From a virus, in IMG/VR virus record IMGVR_UViG_3300007512_001412, positions 1 through 64,000 of that record: a DNA stretch of 64,000 nt; one strand, written 5' to 3'. Each line of letters begins with the position of its first letter. Within the stretch, counting starts at the first letter, position 1. Below, in pieces: positions 48,501 to 57,488 of this stretch. A program made the translations under genes and the position numbers. The notes below the pieces were generated by a model, which searched no databases, was not told the DNA's origin, and was given only the letters and a program-made list of their open reading frames with translations.

Positions 48501-51500
48501 ATGTACAGCTTCTCGGACACGAACCCTTCGGTCTGCGCCGTGTAGGGCGGGTTCTCGTTCCGCAGCCCACCGGGTCGCGTGGGGGGGTTCTTCGGGTTCA
48601 GCGGGTGGAGCGCGACACGGTGGAGCGCATCCAAATCCAACGCGGATCGCGCGTTCGCCTTGGCGATCGACTCGATCCACTGGTTGGGATCATACGGATC
48701 GGGGTAGCGCAGGACGACCCAGGTCTTCGTGTTGCCGCTCCGTCGCTGCGCCGATCTCAAGTCGGGGCGGCCGGTTGCTTCAAGTCCCCGGGGCTGGTGC
48801 CCCGACGCGACGTACTTCACGGCGAAGCCGCTCTCTCTCACCCCGGCGAACGTGGTGGGAGAGCCAAGGGGCTGCGTGGTGACGGTTTCCTTCGCCAGCA
48901 GCCCCAGGAGCGCCTTCGACGCCCGAATGAGGCGTTCCCGCAACTCGTAGCCTTCGGTGTAGCCCACCGACGTCGTCACGGCGCGGCCGCTCGCGGACTT
49001 GCGGCCCGTGTCGATGTTGATCGACTTGAACAGGCTCTCCTCGATGGACTGGAGGATCGCGGGGGTAGCGAGCACGTGCTCCCGCACGGACGCATCGTCC
49101 AGGGGGAGCGCGTCGAGGCGGGACGCGGGGACGAACACCGCGTCGAAGCGCCCGGAGCGGAATTCCGCCCACTTGTCCGCGACCTCCGTGGGGGTTTCAT
49201 CCTCCGCCTTGAGTGGAGGCGGGGCCTGCGTCTTGCGGATCGGGGTGCCGTCGTCCTTGGTCCCGACCGTGTAGACGCCGCCGTGCAGCGCGATGAATTC
49301 GCCTTCCCGGCGCGACATTTCCGTCGCCACGCGGCGCACCTCGATGGCGTAGAGCGTGGGGTCAGCCTTGAGGTCCGCGATCGTCGCCTTGAATTCCACG
49401 CGGGAGACAGCCTTCCTGGCAGGCTTCCCCTTGCTCACGACGGTGACCGGCTTGACCTGGGATCGGACCCCCTTGTTCCCCGCCGCGACCGCCGCTTCGG
49501 TGCGCCGGAAGGCTTCGTGGAACAACTCCTGCGCCAACCGCACGGAGCGGAGCCGCAGCGGGTGTCGCTTCGCGCGCTTGTTCGGGATCTTGGTCGGGGG
49601 TCGGTACTTCTTGCCGATGATCTCGACCCGGTAGTCGGGAAACTGCTTGAGCAGATCCGCCGTCCACTTCGGGATCAGCGTGTTGGGGACGACGAACACC
49701 GGGCGCTTGGCAAGGCCCCGCTGCTTGGCGTACGCCATCGCCAGGATCGCCACGTTGGTCTTGCCGACGCCGACGCCCATCGCCAGGAGCCCGCCGCCTT
49801 CCTCGACCAGACGGCGCGCGCCCGCCGACTGGTAGGGGTACGGGGCCATCTTGTTCGACGTGCCGTCCGGGCCGACGCCTTCATAGTCGTCCTTGGTCAC
49901 CGGCCCCGCCCGGACCAGCCCCTCCGCGACGTTGTCCGTGTCGTACTCGGGCAGGACGTAGCTGCGCCAGCGCACGTTGTACGCATGGACGACCTGACGT
50001 CGGTGCTCGACGCCCTGGTCGGAGTCGAGGAAGGAGAGCAGGGAGGTGTTGAACCCGGAGGCGTACGCTTCCCGCTGCGCGTCCTTCCGCTTCGCCGTGA
50101 TCATGGACACGGCAGCACCGATCCGCCGTGGCAGATCCGTGGGGGGGATCGAGGGGAACATCGCGCTCAGGTTGGCCCAATCCTGCTGCGTCTTGTTCGG
50201 CCTACAGATATCCGCGAGGTCGCCCAACGTCCACGTGTGGCCCGCCTGGACCGCCACGTTCCCCAGGAGAGCCTGGAGGGTCGCTTCTCCTTCGGGCCAC
50301 AACTCCGCGCGCCATCCCGGCCCCTTCATGCGCGAGAGGACCGGGACCGACGTCAGTGCGTTGGGGCTGAAACAGGAAACGTCGCTGTTGAGGTAGCCCA
50401 GGAGGTAGCGGGTCCGGTGGCTGATCGAGTTCTGGTAGCCGCTCTCCCACGCGGACTTCGACGCGAGGGCTGCGTACGGGATCAACGCGAACACGTACAC
50501 CCGATCCCCGGGCTGGTAGGCCGCGTCCGGGTTCAACTCCCGAAGCTCGCGCAGCGGCATCCGGTAGGAGGCCGCGATGCTCTCCGGGGTGTCCCCCTGC
50601 TCGACGGTGTAGGGGCGCTCCCACGCCAGGGACGTAGCGAACATGCCGCGCCGCAGGCGCACGCGCACGGGCGCGTAGTCCCTGCCCGTGTTCTCCGCGT
50701 CCCTGATCTCCCCGAAGTCCCTGATCCGCTTGTACGTCCACACGTCCACGTAGCCCTTGCCCGTCCTGTACAGGTCTTCTTCGGTCAGAACCGGGGCGGC
50801 GTCGGGGAGCCAGTAGTCGAGGCGCTTGTTGTGCGGCGGGGACAGGGCTTCCCCGGTGGGGACGTCTTCGGGGACGTCCTCCGTGTCGAAGGTGTAGTCG
50901 GTCCCCAAGGTGGTCTTCGACCAGTCGCCGGGGTGCGGGATCTGCACGTACTGGTTGATCCAGGCGTTGAGCGTTTCCACCGGGAGGTACGTGTCGCGGA
51001 CGTCGAGCGCCGGGGCCAGATCCTCCGCCCAATCGGCGTCCCGCGTGTACCCGGCAAACTCGTCGTGCTGCACCATCCCCGCCGTGTAGAGGAACGCGGG
51101 GAGCGCGGGGATCGGCGGGGGCTCACCCGCTGCCAGCACCGTGTCCAGCCGCGTCTTCTTGTTCGTCAGGAGCCGGGAGTAGTAGTCCCGCGTGGGCATC
51201 ATGCGCGAGAGCACGGGGGAGCCGTGGAGATCGGCGTCGAAGCGCCAGCCGTGGTCGTGGAACAGGGCGTTCAGCAGGCTGGTTCCCAGCGTGTCCCGAT
51301 CCACGTCCGGGTCGGACGAGGCCGACACCCACTCGTCCACGAACGCATCGATGTACAGGACCCCTTCGCCCGCCCGGTACATCCAGAGGGCGGAGGCTTC
51401 CAGATCCTCTGCGACGTCCCACGGCCCCGGGTACTCCGTCAACGCCGCAGGCATCGTGCGGAATTCGGGGATCACGTGGCCGTTCGTGTCGAAGACGTGC

Positions 51501-52267
51501 AGGAAGGTGTCCAACTCCGTCGCCGCGCCCGGAGACAAGGCGTTCGGCCCCGCGTGGGGGTCGCCGTGGACCGTGTGCCAGCCCATGATCGCGTCGGACA
51601 ATTCGTACCAGTACGCGCGCGCTTCCTCGCGCCCACTCGCGTCGTCGCGCTGGCGGGCGGCGGCGTACCCCAGGAGGCGCGCGCCGATGACCAGGGCTTC
51701 CTCCTCCGGGTTCTTGGTACGGATGCCTTCTGCGGGTCGGACCTTCGGCTTCGACGGCTTCGACGCCCGCGACGGCTTCGCTCCCGGCTTGATCGGCTTG
51801 TGCCCGATCGCCTCGATCGCCGTGGCGATTGCGCCCCACACCGGCTTGGCGTACGCCACGTACCGGCGCAGCTTGTCGGCGTCCATCTCCATCAGGTCTT
51901 CGGCAACCGGACCCGTTCGCAGGAACAGCGCGTCGTAGCAGACCTTGATTTCTTCGGGGGACACCCACCGCTGGCACTGTTCGCCCAGGACGTTCGGGAG
52001 CAGCGTCTTGACGAATTCCTCGTTGGCGAGCGCAGACGAGTAAAGCTCCTGCGCCTCCGCCCGCCGCATCGTGACGACGATCTGGTTGAGCTTGGGGTCG
52101 GCGTACATCGAGAGGCGCAGCGGCCCCGGCTGGACCTCCGTCCCCACCGCAGCGGCGAACATGGCCGGATCATCGTGCCCCGGGGGGAGGTGCCTTCCGA
52201 CGACCGCGACCGCCCGGTTGACGACTTCGCGGACCCACGTGTCGCCCTGCTGGTTCCCGTTGCTCAC
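45596..52267 (-). CDS. 2,223-aa polyvalent protein: LysM plus isolated SF2 helicase first lobe
   Basis: GTG 52267 overlaps the upstream stop (GTGA). Around residues 550-600 lies a LysM-like motif (YTVEQGDTPESIAASYRMPL ... QPGDRVYVF). SF2 motif I is LLAMGVGVGKTNVAILAMAY (about 829), followed by PVFVVPNTLIPKW (Ia), but motif II DFLVVDEAHKGF comes only at about 1596 and motif III VVLLTATPATTSPIEF at about 1652. That leaves about 760 residues inserted between Ia and II. No motif V or VI follows; they occur in the 1,024-aa protein at 9594. Large size and LysM suggest a virion-borne, DarB-like injected protein. The rest is unrecognised. Confidence 0.8.
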   Translation of the reverse strand: MSNGNQQGDTWVREVVNRAVAVVGRHLPPGHDDPAMFAAAVGTEVQPGPLRLSMYADPKLNQIVVTMRRAEAQELYSSALANEEFVKTLLPNVLGEQCQRWVSPEEIKVCYDALFLRTGPVAEDLMEMDADKLRRYVAYAKPVWGAIATAIEAIGHKPIKPGAKPSRASKPSKPKVRPAEGIRTKNPEEEALVIGARLLGYAAARQRDDASGREEARAYWYELSDAIMGWHTVHGDPHAGPNALSPGAATELDTFLHVFDTNGHVIPEFRTMPAALTEYPGPWDVAEDLEASALWMYRAGEGVLYIDAFVDEWVSASSDPDVDRDTLGTSLLNALFHDHGWRFDADLHGSPVLSRMMPTRDYYSRLLTNKKTRLDTVLAAGEPPPIPALPAFLYTAGMVQHDEFAGYTRDADWAEDLAPALDVRDTYLPVETLNAWINQYVQIPHPGDWSKTTLGTDYTFDTEDVPEDVPTGEALSPPHNKRLDYWLPDAAPVLTEEDLYRTGKGYVDVWTYKRIRDFGEIRDAENTGRDYAPVRVRLRRGMFATSLAWERPYTVEQGDTPESIAASYRMPLRELRELNPDAAYQPGDRVYVFALIPYAALASKSAWESGYQNSISHRTRYLLGYLNSDVSCFSPNALTSVPVLSRMKGPGWRAELWPEGEATLQALLGNVAVQAGHTWTLGDLADICRPNKTQQDWANLSAMFPSIPPTDLPRRIGAAVSMITAKRKDAQREAYASGFNTSLLSFLDSDQGVEHRRQVVHAYNVRWRSYVLPEYDTDNVAEGLVRAGPVTKDDYEGVGPDGTSNKMAPYPYQSAGARRLVEEGGGLLAMGVGVGKTNVAILAMAYAKQRGLAKRPVFVVPNTLIPKWTADLLKQFPDYRVEIIGKKYRPPTKIPNKRAKRHPLRLRSVRLAQELFHEAFRRTEAAVAAGNKGVRSQVKPVTVVSKGKPARKAVSRVEFKATIADLKADPTLYAIEVRRVATEMSRREGEFIALHGGVYTVGTKDDGTPIRKTQAPPPLKAEDETPTEVADKWAEFRSGRFDAVFVPASRLDALPLDDASVREHVLATPAILQSIEESLFKSINIDTGRKSASGRAVTTSVGYTEGYELRERLIRASKALLGLLAKETVTTQPLGSPTTFAGVRESGFAVKYVASGHQPRGLEATGRPDLRSAQRRSGNTKTWVVLRYPDPYDPNQWIESIAKANARSALDLDALHRVALHPLNPKNPPTRPGGLRNENPPYTAQTEGFVSEKLYIGDSSILTASGISPANPKYVFIDAPHGQEIARVIKMDSDGSGPYLIILRDPRGTEYIPWEKGAATGPPVQGVAPQAIPVGTRIQPAAGLDIGDVPKGMSLAEYVATLEDEINDPRAPFRVQAVMEWIADRLQPKREAHDVAVAALYERLLAAPEKAWVVDVNGETVNPRHVPGFANSGLPAPTQGFGVTPYAHRFVLPDDVYAGVVFLPSRRNQYPDGYPVPPPFKRSGEEAPKGAQRNGAYYGVGYAARDLQTGAVSPLTNVEAAQDVAQWLNAHGSWGPYTVEVSDPVQDYESISGKRMSQKAAAALGRRLSAVPKPPALTSAGELITWDATGVDFLVVDEAHKGFKSLYEPQKRGSLGQGKVEYLYTTGNSKSAWQLEFRAAAVRRNNGRVVLLTATPATTSPIEFYNLFQYIGEPGKRDSSVFTPVGINSPEEFISRYVEIEPKIVAKPSSEPQERLAVVPPFRNQDEFLALFRRYANRKTVDDAEALRGRMIGNGSRSVFTTMTGQDGTVRGHFIPVDGSTEHVRAQDRLRIFDGDAVGDYAVEGRLDDGSLVTQHAPTLDATDPERNKWAVFTGGKVPIAPPTRRVEIGMSPEQYRRYVAYQTALTAKATGAAENIGNLMGVMQKMGRTAAHVGLEFAASSSEASYTAADDGKKKKSSIDTYVDALQTALPIGNGGVLAAITPTTVQGEQTLQPFNVAWPKHGDGRRDMLRIRHIPTKDISGEPKDLPLVPAPVAPDGKRYPRGTPSPVILTDPYFTAHPRELLEIVLAFRPGKGEAAIYVATWRGYVVASAVRDLHKELWDAWNDEVESTGAQPVGWTRPEAILNASLAHTALVQSRQWVQRSRSSEAPGTLSATFGAGGLHEIVPLLREDELREAANDDAAGDSEDAYPAVAAYLDGHPGPLTRVALASLLAFGADEAGGALSTAALSRIGVDAAALTSAEALAATLQMESVASGGMGVG

Positions 52268-54747
52268 GCTGCCGATCCTTCCCACGTAATCGGGTCGCCC
52301 ACAAGACCCTGCGCCTTCGTCTGCTCCAGCAGGCGGATCGCTTCGGTGCGGATCGCGGAGGCCCACACCCGTTGATCCGCATCGGAGGGATCCGCCACGG
52401 TCGCGTCGGGGGTGAAGTCGATCCCGAAGCGGTTGGGGTAACGCTTCTGGTAGTCCACCAGCACGCGCGTGAGCACGGTGACGTCGATGGTGGGCGTCGT
52501 CACCGTGTAGACCAAGCGGGTCTTGAGCCCCGTCAAGGCGGAGTCCACCGTCGCCTCGACGCCGCCTTCGACCGTCGCCAGCTTCACGGCGAGCGTTCCC
52601 ATCCCCGCGTGTTCGCCTGCGGGGATGAACACCGCTTCGGGCTCCCACTCCGACATGACGCCCGTGAAGGTGAACCCTGCGGGACCGAAGGCGTTGTTGA
52701 GCCAGTCGGTCCAGCGGTCCGACTCCGCGCTGAATTGCCCCCGGAGGGTCGCGTCCGACGTCCCGGGCTCGACCACCGCCACCGGGTTGCCGGCGACCGC
52801 CGCGCCTTGCGTCCCGATCAGCGCGTCGATCGCCCCTTCGGGACCGGAGAGCCAGAAGAAGGGCTTGACCCCACCGGGGAGGATGGTGTCGTCATCGTCG
52901 GCGGGGAACCCAGTGACCGCCCCTTCGGGGGTGGGGAGGCTCCACGCGCCTCCCGTCTTCTTGGCTCCGGGCACCTGGGACACGAACGTCGAGTCCGCGA
53001 GCACGAACCCACCGTCCAGTCGCAGCACGCGACCGACTACTTCGGCGGGCGGATTGAGCGGGTTGACCGGGCCGGGGCCGACGTGGGCCAGGAAGGCGTC
53101 GGGCGTGAGCACGGAGTACCCCGTGCCGTCCTGCCACGCGCCGCTCTGCTGCGCGGACGTCGCCCCGACGATGGCGACGAGTCGCCACGCGGTGCCTCCG
53201 CCGTCCGGGCCGCGCACCGTGCGCGCCTCGATCTCCGTGGACGTGTCCAGATCCAGCGCGGCGGGTGCGTCCGTCCACAGCTTGACCGTGTCCTCTGCCG
53301 CGACCGCGTCGCCACGCAGCCACTCCCCGATCGCTTCGATCAGGAGCGAGTCGTCAAAGTCTTCGTACTGGCCCGCGTCGATGGCGGCTTCCAGGGCTTC
53401 CTCGACCTTGGCGTACAGGGTGTGGTTGGTGGCGGCGTCCCCCAACTCCTGTGCCGCGACGGCGATGAACCCCAACAGCGCCGTCTTGGAGGGCTCCCCG
53501 CTCACACCCGCGCCCACGGGGGCGGGCGGAACCGGGACGGGGGCGAGCGCCGACTTCCTGCGGACGTCGTAGTTGGCGGGATCGGCTTGCGGCGTCCCCA
53601 CGGGGGAGAACATCGCCTGCTGCTCCGCCATCTGGCGGAGGTACGCCTCGTCGTCGTCCTCGTCCAACAGGTGCGGCGTCTGCCCGGGGGCCGTGAACCA
53701 CAACTGCCACGGGGTGTCCACGGGGACCGGACCGGGCGGGGGCGTCCCGACGTTCAGATCCGGGCGCGACGGCGGTTCCGTCATCGGCGTCGGGGCGATC
53801 TGCTCCGTCGTGTTGACGGGGAGGCCCCCCAGGACGGACCCGGCGACCGGGTCGCTCGCGGCCAGGATCGCCTCGTTCAGCGCATCGGCGGCGGGGCCGA
53901 TGAAGCCCTGCCGCATGGTGGTGCGGAAGCGGTACTCCCGATCCTCCGGGGGCGCGGCGGCGGCGTCGCTGCGGATCTGCGCGACCGTCAGGACGTAGTC
54001 CTCCGCCTCGCCCACCTCGTCCTCGATCCGCTGCGCCAGGGCTGCGGCCCGATCCGCCAGCGTGAACAGGGAGAGGTCTTCGACGGAGGCGTGAACCGCC
54101 GACGCGAGGGGACCGCCCAGGTCCGGGTAGCGCGCGGCTTCCTTGTCGAAGGCGTCCGTGATCGCCTTGGACGCCGCGATGGCGTCCACGCCGCCTGCGG
54201 GGTCCAGCAGGGGGCTGTCGCCCCGGACGACCGCTTCCAGGGCACGCTGCACCTCGACCGCCGTCGCGGTGAGCCCCGCGCGCGCGACCCCGGCCTGGAG
54301 GTCGGCAAGGCGCTTCGCCACGGACGGCGGGTTGATCGCGGTGGCGAGGTCCACCAACTCCTGCGACAGATCCGCGAAGGACGGACCGACGACCGGGGGC
54401 GGCGGGGCGACAACGGGTGCGACGACCGGGGGCGAGGGCGGAGGCGCTACCGGAGCCGGGGGAGCCGGGGGCGGAGGCGCAACGACCGGGGGAGCCGGGG
54501 CCGGGATCGCGTCGATGGCGGGCTGGAGGCGCGTGAGGAAGCGCATGAGCCCGTCGCGGACCACGGCGATGATCTGATCCGTCTGCGGATCGTCCTGGCT
54601 GACCGCATCGTGTGCCGCGTCGAGCATGGCGACCGCCTTGCGCGTGTCGGCCTGTAGATCGACGGGCAGCGCCGCGTAGTACGGGCGGATTGCTTCCGCA
54701 AGTCCGTCCGACAGCGCCTTGATCTGCTGGAGGCGCGGATCGCCCAT
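52264..54747 (-). CDS. Unknown 827-aa protein with Pro-rich linker
   Basis: A helical N-terminus (IKALSDGLAEAIRPYYAAL; DQIIAVVRDGLMRFLTRLQ), a Pro/Ala/Val linker (about residues 83-125), a long helical region (ELVDLATAINPPSVAKRLAD; DRAAALAQRIEDEVGEAEDY), an acidic middle (LLDEDDDEAYLRQMAEQQAM) and a C-terminal alpha/beta part (VYTVTTPTIDVTVLTRVLVD). Coupled to the 2,223-aa gene by GTGA, suggesting the two act or are packaged together. No catalytic motif recognised; a structural or injected virion protein is likely. Confidence 0.6.
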   Translation of the reverse strand: MGDPRLQQIKALSDGLAEAIRPYYAALPVDLQADTRKAVAMLDAAHDAVSQDDPQTDQIIAVVRDGLMRFLTRLQPAIDAIPAPAPPVVAPPPPAPPAPVAPPPSPPVVAPVVAPPPPVVGPSFADLSQELVDLATAINPPSVAKRLADLQAGVARAGLTATAVEVQRALEAVVRGDSPLLDPAGGVDAIAASKAITDAFDKEAARYPDLGGPLASAVHASVEDLSLFTLADRAAALAQRIEDEVGEAEDYVLTVAQIRSDAAAAPPEDREYRFRTTMRQGFIGPAADALNEAILAASDPVAGSVLGGLPVNTTEQIAPTPMTEPPSRPDLNVGTPPPGPVPVDTPWQLWFTAPGQTPHLLDEDDDEAYLRQMAEQQAMFSPVGTPQADPANYDVRRKSALAPVPVPPAPVGAGVSGEPSKTALLGFIAVAAQELGDAATNHTLYAKVEEALEAAIDAGQYEDFDDSLLIEAIGEWLRGDAVAAEDTVKLWTDAPAALDLDTSTEIEARTVRGPDGGGTAWRLVAIVGATSAQQSGAWQDGTGYSVLTPDAFLAHVGPGPVNPLNPPAEVVGRVLRLDGGFVLADSTFVSQVPGAKKTGGAWSLPTPEGAVTGFPADDDDTILPGGVKPFFWLSGPEGAIDALIGTQGAAVAGNPVAVVEPGTSDATLRGQFSAESDRWTDWLNNAFGPAGFTFTGVMSEWEPEAVFIPAGEHAGMGTLAVKLATVEGGVEATVDSALTGLKTRLVYTVTTPTIDVTVLTRVLVDYQKRYPNRFGIDFTPDATVADPSDADQRVWASAIRTEAIRLLEQTKAQGLVGDPITWEGSAA

Positions 54748-54763
54748 CCCGCCCTCCTTCTAC

Positions 54764-56641
54764 CTACAGGGACGCGGCCTGCGCGAAGATATCAGCGAAC
54801 GCCGACGACGGCTTCGGCGCGGGCCGGGGCTTCGGCGCAGCCGCCGGGGTGGGGTCCACGCCCTTGCGCGCTACGAGGCGCTGGTGCAGGGCAGCCGCGT
54901 TGGCGAACACCGACTCCCTGGAGCGGGTGAACGTCTGCTCGCCCGCCCGGAATTGCGGCATCGTGACGATCGACATGCCGTCCTGCGCGACCGCGACCAG
55001 CAACTTCGCGCCGCCGTTGGCCTTGTTGTAGTTGCCCTTGCTGTTGGGCTCGACCGCCTGCACCTGTCCGTGCTTGAGCTTCTTGCCGTCCCTGAAGCTG
55101 ATGTAGCTGCCGACGAGGCGCTTCTGCGTGACGGTCGGGTTCTTCCGCGTCCCGCTCGCCCCGGGGCCGGCCCCCGGGGCCACGTACACGGTCGCCTCGG
55201 TCGCAGCGGGCTTGCTGGACGCCTCCCGCTCGGCGTCCACCCGCCCTCGGATGGCTTCCATTTCCGCCTGCGTGAGGCCCTTCCGTCCCCGTGACTTCGG
55301 GAAGCGTCCGTCCCCCGCGAGGTACTTCCGGTACTGCGTTTCGTACTTCTGCGCGGCCGGGGACACCGGGGGCGCGGGCTTGCTGGACGCCGCCGCCTTC
55401 TTCGCGGACGCCGCCGCGATCCGGGTGACCTGGGAGTAGCCGTTCTTGGTCTTGATCTTGACGGTGCCGCCGATCTTGGTGAACGAGATCGGCTTCCCGG
55501 CTTCGTAGCGCGAGCCCTTCTTGGTCCACGTCTTCGTGGACGCGGCGATCTGCTTGCGCCGGTTGCCGCTCTTGACCCACACCTTGCGGCCCGCCTTCGG
55601 CTTGGCGGCAGCGGGCTTCGGCTTGGCCTTGCCGTTGCCGTTCGCCTTCGCGGGAGCCTTCTTCGCGGGCTTCGCCTTCTTCTGCGCGGCGGCGGCGTCC
55701 TTGAGCTTGCGGACGATCCCCTTGGACGGGACGACGCTGCGGTAGACACCCTTGGTGCCGACCTTGCGGACGCGCCACACCCACTTGCCCTTCACCTTGG
55801 CGACCTTCTCGATCTTGCCGACGAAGTCCTTGTCCTTGCCCTTGAGGACGACGACCCACTGGCCGACGCGGTTCTTCACCGACGCCGGGGCTTCGTTCTT
55901 CTTCGCCGCCGCCTTCCGCTTCTTGAGCGCGATGGCGGCGGTGCGGACCTTGTCCGACCGCGTCTTGCGAGCCGTGGCGATGGACACGCGCGGCTTGCCG
56001 GTCTTCTTGTTCGTGCGCGCCTTGCGCTCCGCCGCCTTGCGCGCGGGGGACTTCATCACGGACTGCGGGACGCAGGACGCCGTGACGATCTTGGCGATGG
56101 CAGCGTAGCCGTCCATCGCAGCCTTCTTGAAGCTGGGGGAGGTGCCGCCCTTGACGTTCTGCGCCTTGCCCCGGGCGGTGTACCACTTCTTGTTGGTCAG
56201 GCCCGCTGCGGACGTCCAGCCCTTCCCGGGCTTGCCGACGACCGCGAGGCGACCGTAGCCGGTCAGATCCCGGTACAGGACGACTTCGACGCTGCGCGTG
56301 GTGACCTCCAAGTAGCCCTTCCACTGGCCCTTGAGATCGGTCGCGCCCTTCGCCGCCTTGGTGGGGATCGCCTTCGCCGCCGCCTGGAGCGCCTTGACGA
56401 CCGCCGCTTCGTTCGACCCCTTCGCCGTCTTCACGTTGGGGGCGTCGGACGCCTTGCCGTTGCTCCACAGCTTGAGCCCGGAGTCGGACTGGCAGACGAG
56501 CACGGATCGGCCCTTCGTGGGGGCCGCGACGTAGTAGATCCGACCCATCGGGGAGTTGCCCTCTGCCCGGAGGCCCAGGGGAACGTCAGCGGTGGGTCCA
56601 ACGACGCGGATCGGGATGTGCGTGGGCTTCTTGACGGCCAT
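54764..56641 (-). CDS. 625-aa Lys/Ala-rich, histone-H1-like virion protein
   Basis: After an ordered N-terminus (HIPIRVVGPTADVPLGLRAE), much of the protein is Lys/Arg/Ala/Pro-rich (KKAKPAKKAPAKANGNGKAK; AARKAAERKARTNKKTGKPR), like H1/HMG tails. Two or three KOW-like barrels are visible (GQWVVVLKGKDKDFVGKIEK; GGTVKIKTKNGYSQVTRI; GSYISFRDGKKLKHGQV). It probably binds nucleic acid, as a genome-condensing virion protein or scaffold. ATG 56641 matches the composition change; the longer frame upstream is a shadow. Other readings include a ribosome- or RNA-binding protein. Confidence 0.65.
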   Translation of the reverse strand: MAVKKPTHIPIRVVGPTADVPLGLRAEGNSPMGRIYYVAAPTKGRSVLVCQSDSGLKLWSNGKASDAPNVKTAKGSNEAAVVKALQAAAKAIPTKAAKGATDLKGQWKGYLEVTTRSVEVVLYRDLTGYGRLAVVGKPGKGWTSAAGLTNKKWYTARGKAQNVKGGTSPSFKKAAMDGYAAIAKIVTASCVPQSVMKSPARKAAERKARTNKKTGKPRVSIATARKTRSDKVRTAAIALKKRKAAAKKNEAPASVKNRVGQWVVVLKGKDKDFVGKIEKVAKVKGKWVWRVRKVGTKGVYRSVVPSKGIVRKLKDAAAAQKKAKPAKKAPAKANGNGKAKPKPAAAKPKAGRKVWVKSGNRRKQIAASTKTWTKKGSRYEAGKPISFTKIGGTVKIKTKNGYSQVTRIAAASAKKAAASSKPAPPVSPAAQKYETQYRKYLAGDGRFPKSRGRKGLTQAEMEAIRGRVDAEREASSKPAATEATVYVAPGAGPGASGTRKNPTVTQKRLVGSYISFRDGKKLKHGQVQAVEPNSKGNYNKANGGAKLLVAVAQDGMSIVTMPQFRAGEQTFTRSRESVFANAAALHQRLVARKGVDPTPAAAPKPRPAPKPSSAFADIFAQAASL

Positions 56642-56645
56642 GAGG

Positions 56646-57485
56646 TCAACTCCTTGAAGACGTCCGCGCTGACGCCAGCGCGAGGATACCAAAGACAGCA
56701 GCGACGACTGCGATGATCGGGACAGCGGTGGAGACAGCAGTCCCCGCCTCTTGAACGGACTCGATTGCACCCCGGGCCGACGCGACTGCGCGTTCCAGCT
56801 TGTCCAGGGTGTCCTTGAGCTTGGGCCACAGCCACAAGCCGACTGCCAGGGCGAGCACGCCGACGAGCACGCCGACGAGGATCGGGGCAACCCCGAAGGA
56901 ATCTTCGACGGGCGTCCCGTCACGGAGGGCGGGGCCGATGGCGGCTCCCAGGTTGATGCCGTCGTAGTAGGTCGCCTCGACGTCATGCAGGATCGGGAGG
57001 ACCCCCCCGATGCCTTCGACGTCTTCCATGCCCCGGGGGAGCATCGGCTTGCCGCTCATGCTGTCGCGGGGCGTCAGCCCCATCGAGAGCGCAGCCATCC
57101 ACCCGTACCACTCGCGGTTCGCCTTGCTCCACACGCGCGCGGAGAGGTGAGGCTTCCCGTTGTCGAGGACCGTCCGCATCTTCGCCATGTGGTCGAGGAC
57201 GACCCGGAAGATCGCGAAGGCGCGTTGCTGCTCCTTGTCGTCCTTCCCGATCCGCTCCGCGATCGGCACGGCGGCTTCCAACGCCTTGCGGGCGATGGGC
57301 CGCATGGTGGAGAGGTCGCGCCACCACGCCAGGACACTCTTGCCCTCCTGCGCGGCTTCGCGTCGCACGCGCTCCAGGCAGAAGGGCGCGGGGAGGTCGC
57401 AGGACAAGGCCCCCAGGCGCACGCCGACGACGGCACCGTCCCGTAGGACCGCCTCGTCTTCGTACATGCGGGGGGCGTACGTCAT
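56646..57485 (-). CDS. Unknown 279-aa protein with two C-terminal TM helices
   Basis: The soluble N-terminal two-thirds (RMYEDEAVLRDGAVVGVRLG; AVPIAERIGKDDKEQQRAFA; KANREWYGWMAALSMGLTP) is followed by a membrane helix APILVGVLVGVLALAVGLWL, an amphipathic connector, and a second helix STAVPIIAVVAAVFGILALA near the C-terminus. Probably a membrane-embedded virion protein. Lies 4 bp from its neighbour on each side in the minus operon. Unrecognised. Confidence 0.6.
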   Translation of the reverse strand: MTYAPRMYEDEAVLRDGAVVGVRLGALSCDLPAPFCLERVRREAAQEGKSVLAWWRDLSTMRPIARKALEAAVPIAERIGKDDKEQQRAFAIFRVVLDHMAKMRTVLDNGKPHLSARVWSKANREWYGWMAALSMGLTPRDSMSGKPMLPRGMEDVEGIGGVLPILHDVEATYYDGINLGAAIGPALRDGTPVEDSFGVAPILVGVLVGVLALAVGLWLWPKLKDTLDKLERAVASARGAIESVQEAGTAVSTAVPIIAVVAAVFGILALASARTSSRS

Positions 57486-57488
57486 GCC

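Noticed and set aside
45785-52375. Very long plus-strand open frames opposite the 2,223-aa gene
   Set aside because: They are Arg/Gly/Pro/His-rich shadows of high-GC third-codon positions, with no motifs, RBS or coupling. The minus-strand gene has clear LysM and helicase motifs.
54719-55294. 191-aa plus ORF at the end of the histone-like gene
   Set aside because: Arg/Gly-rich shadow of a Lys/Ala-rich coding region, no RBS.
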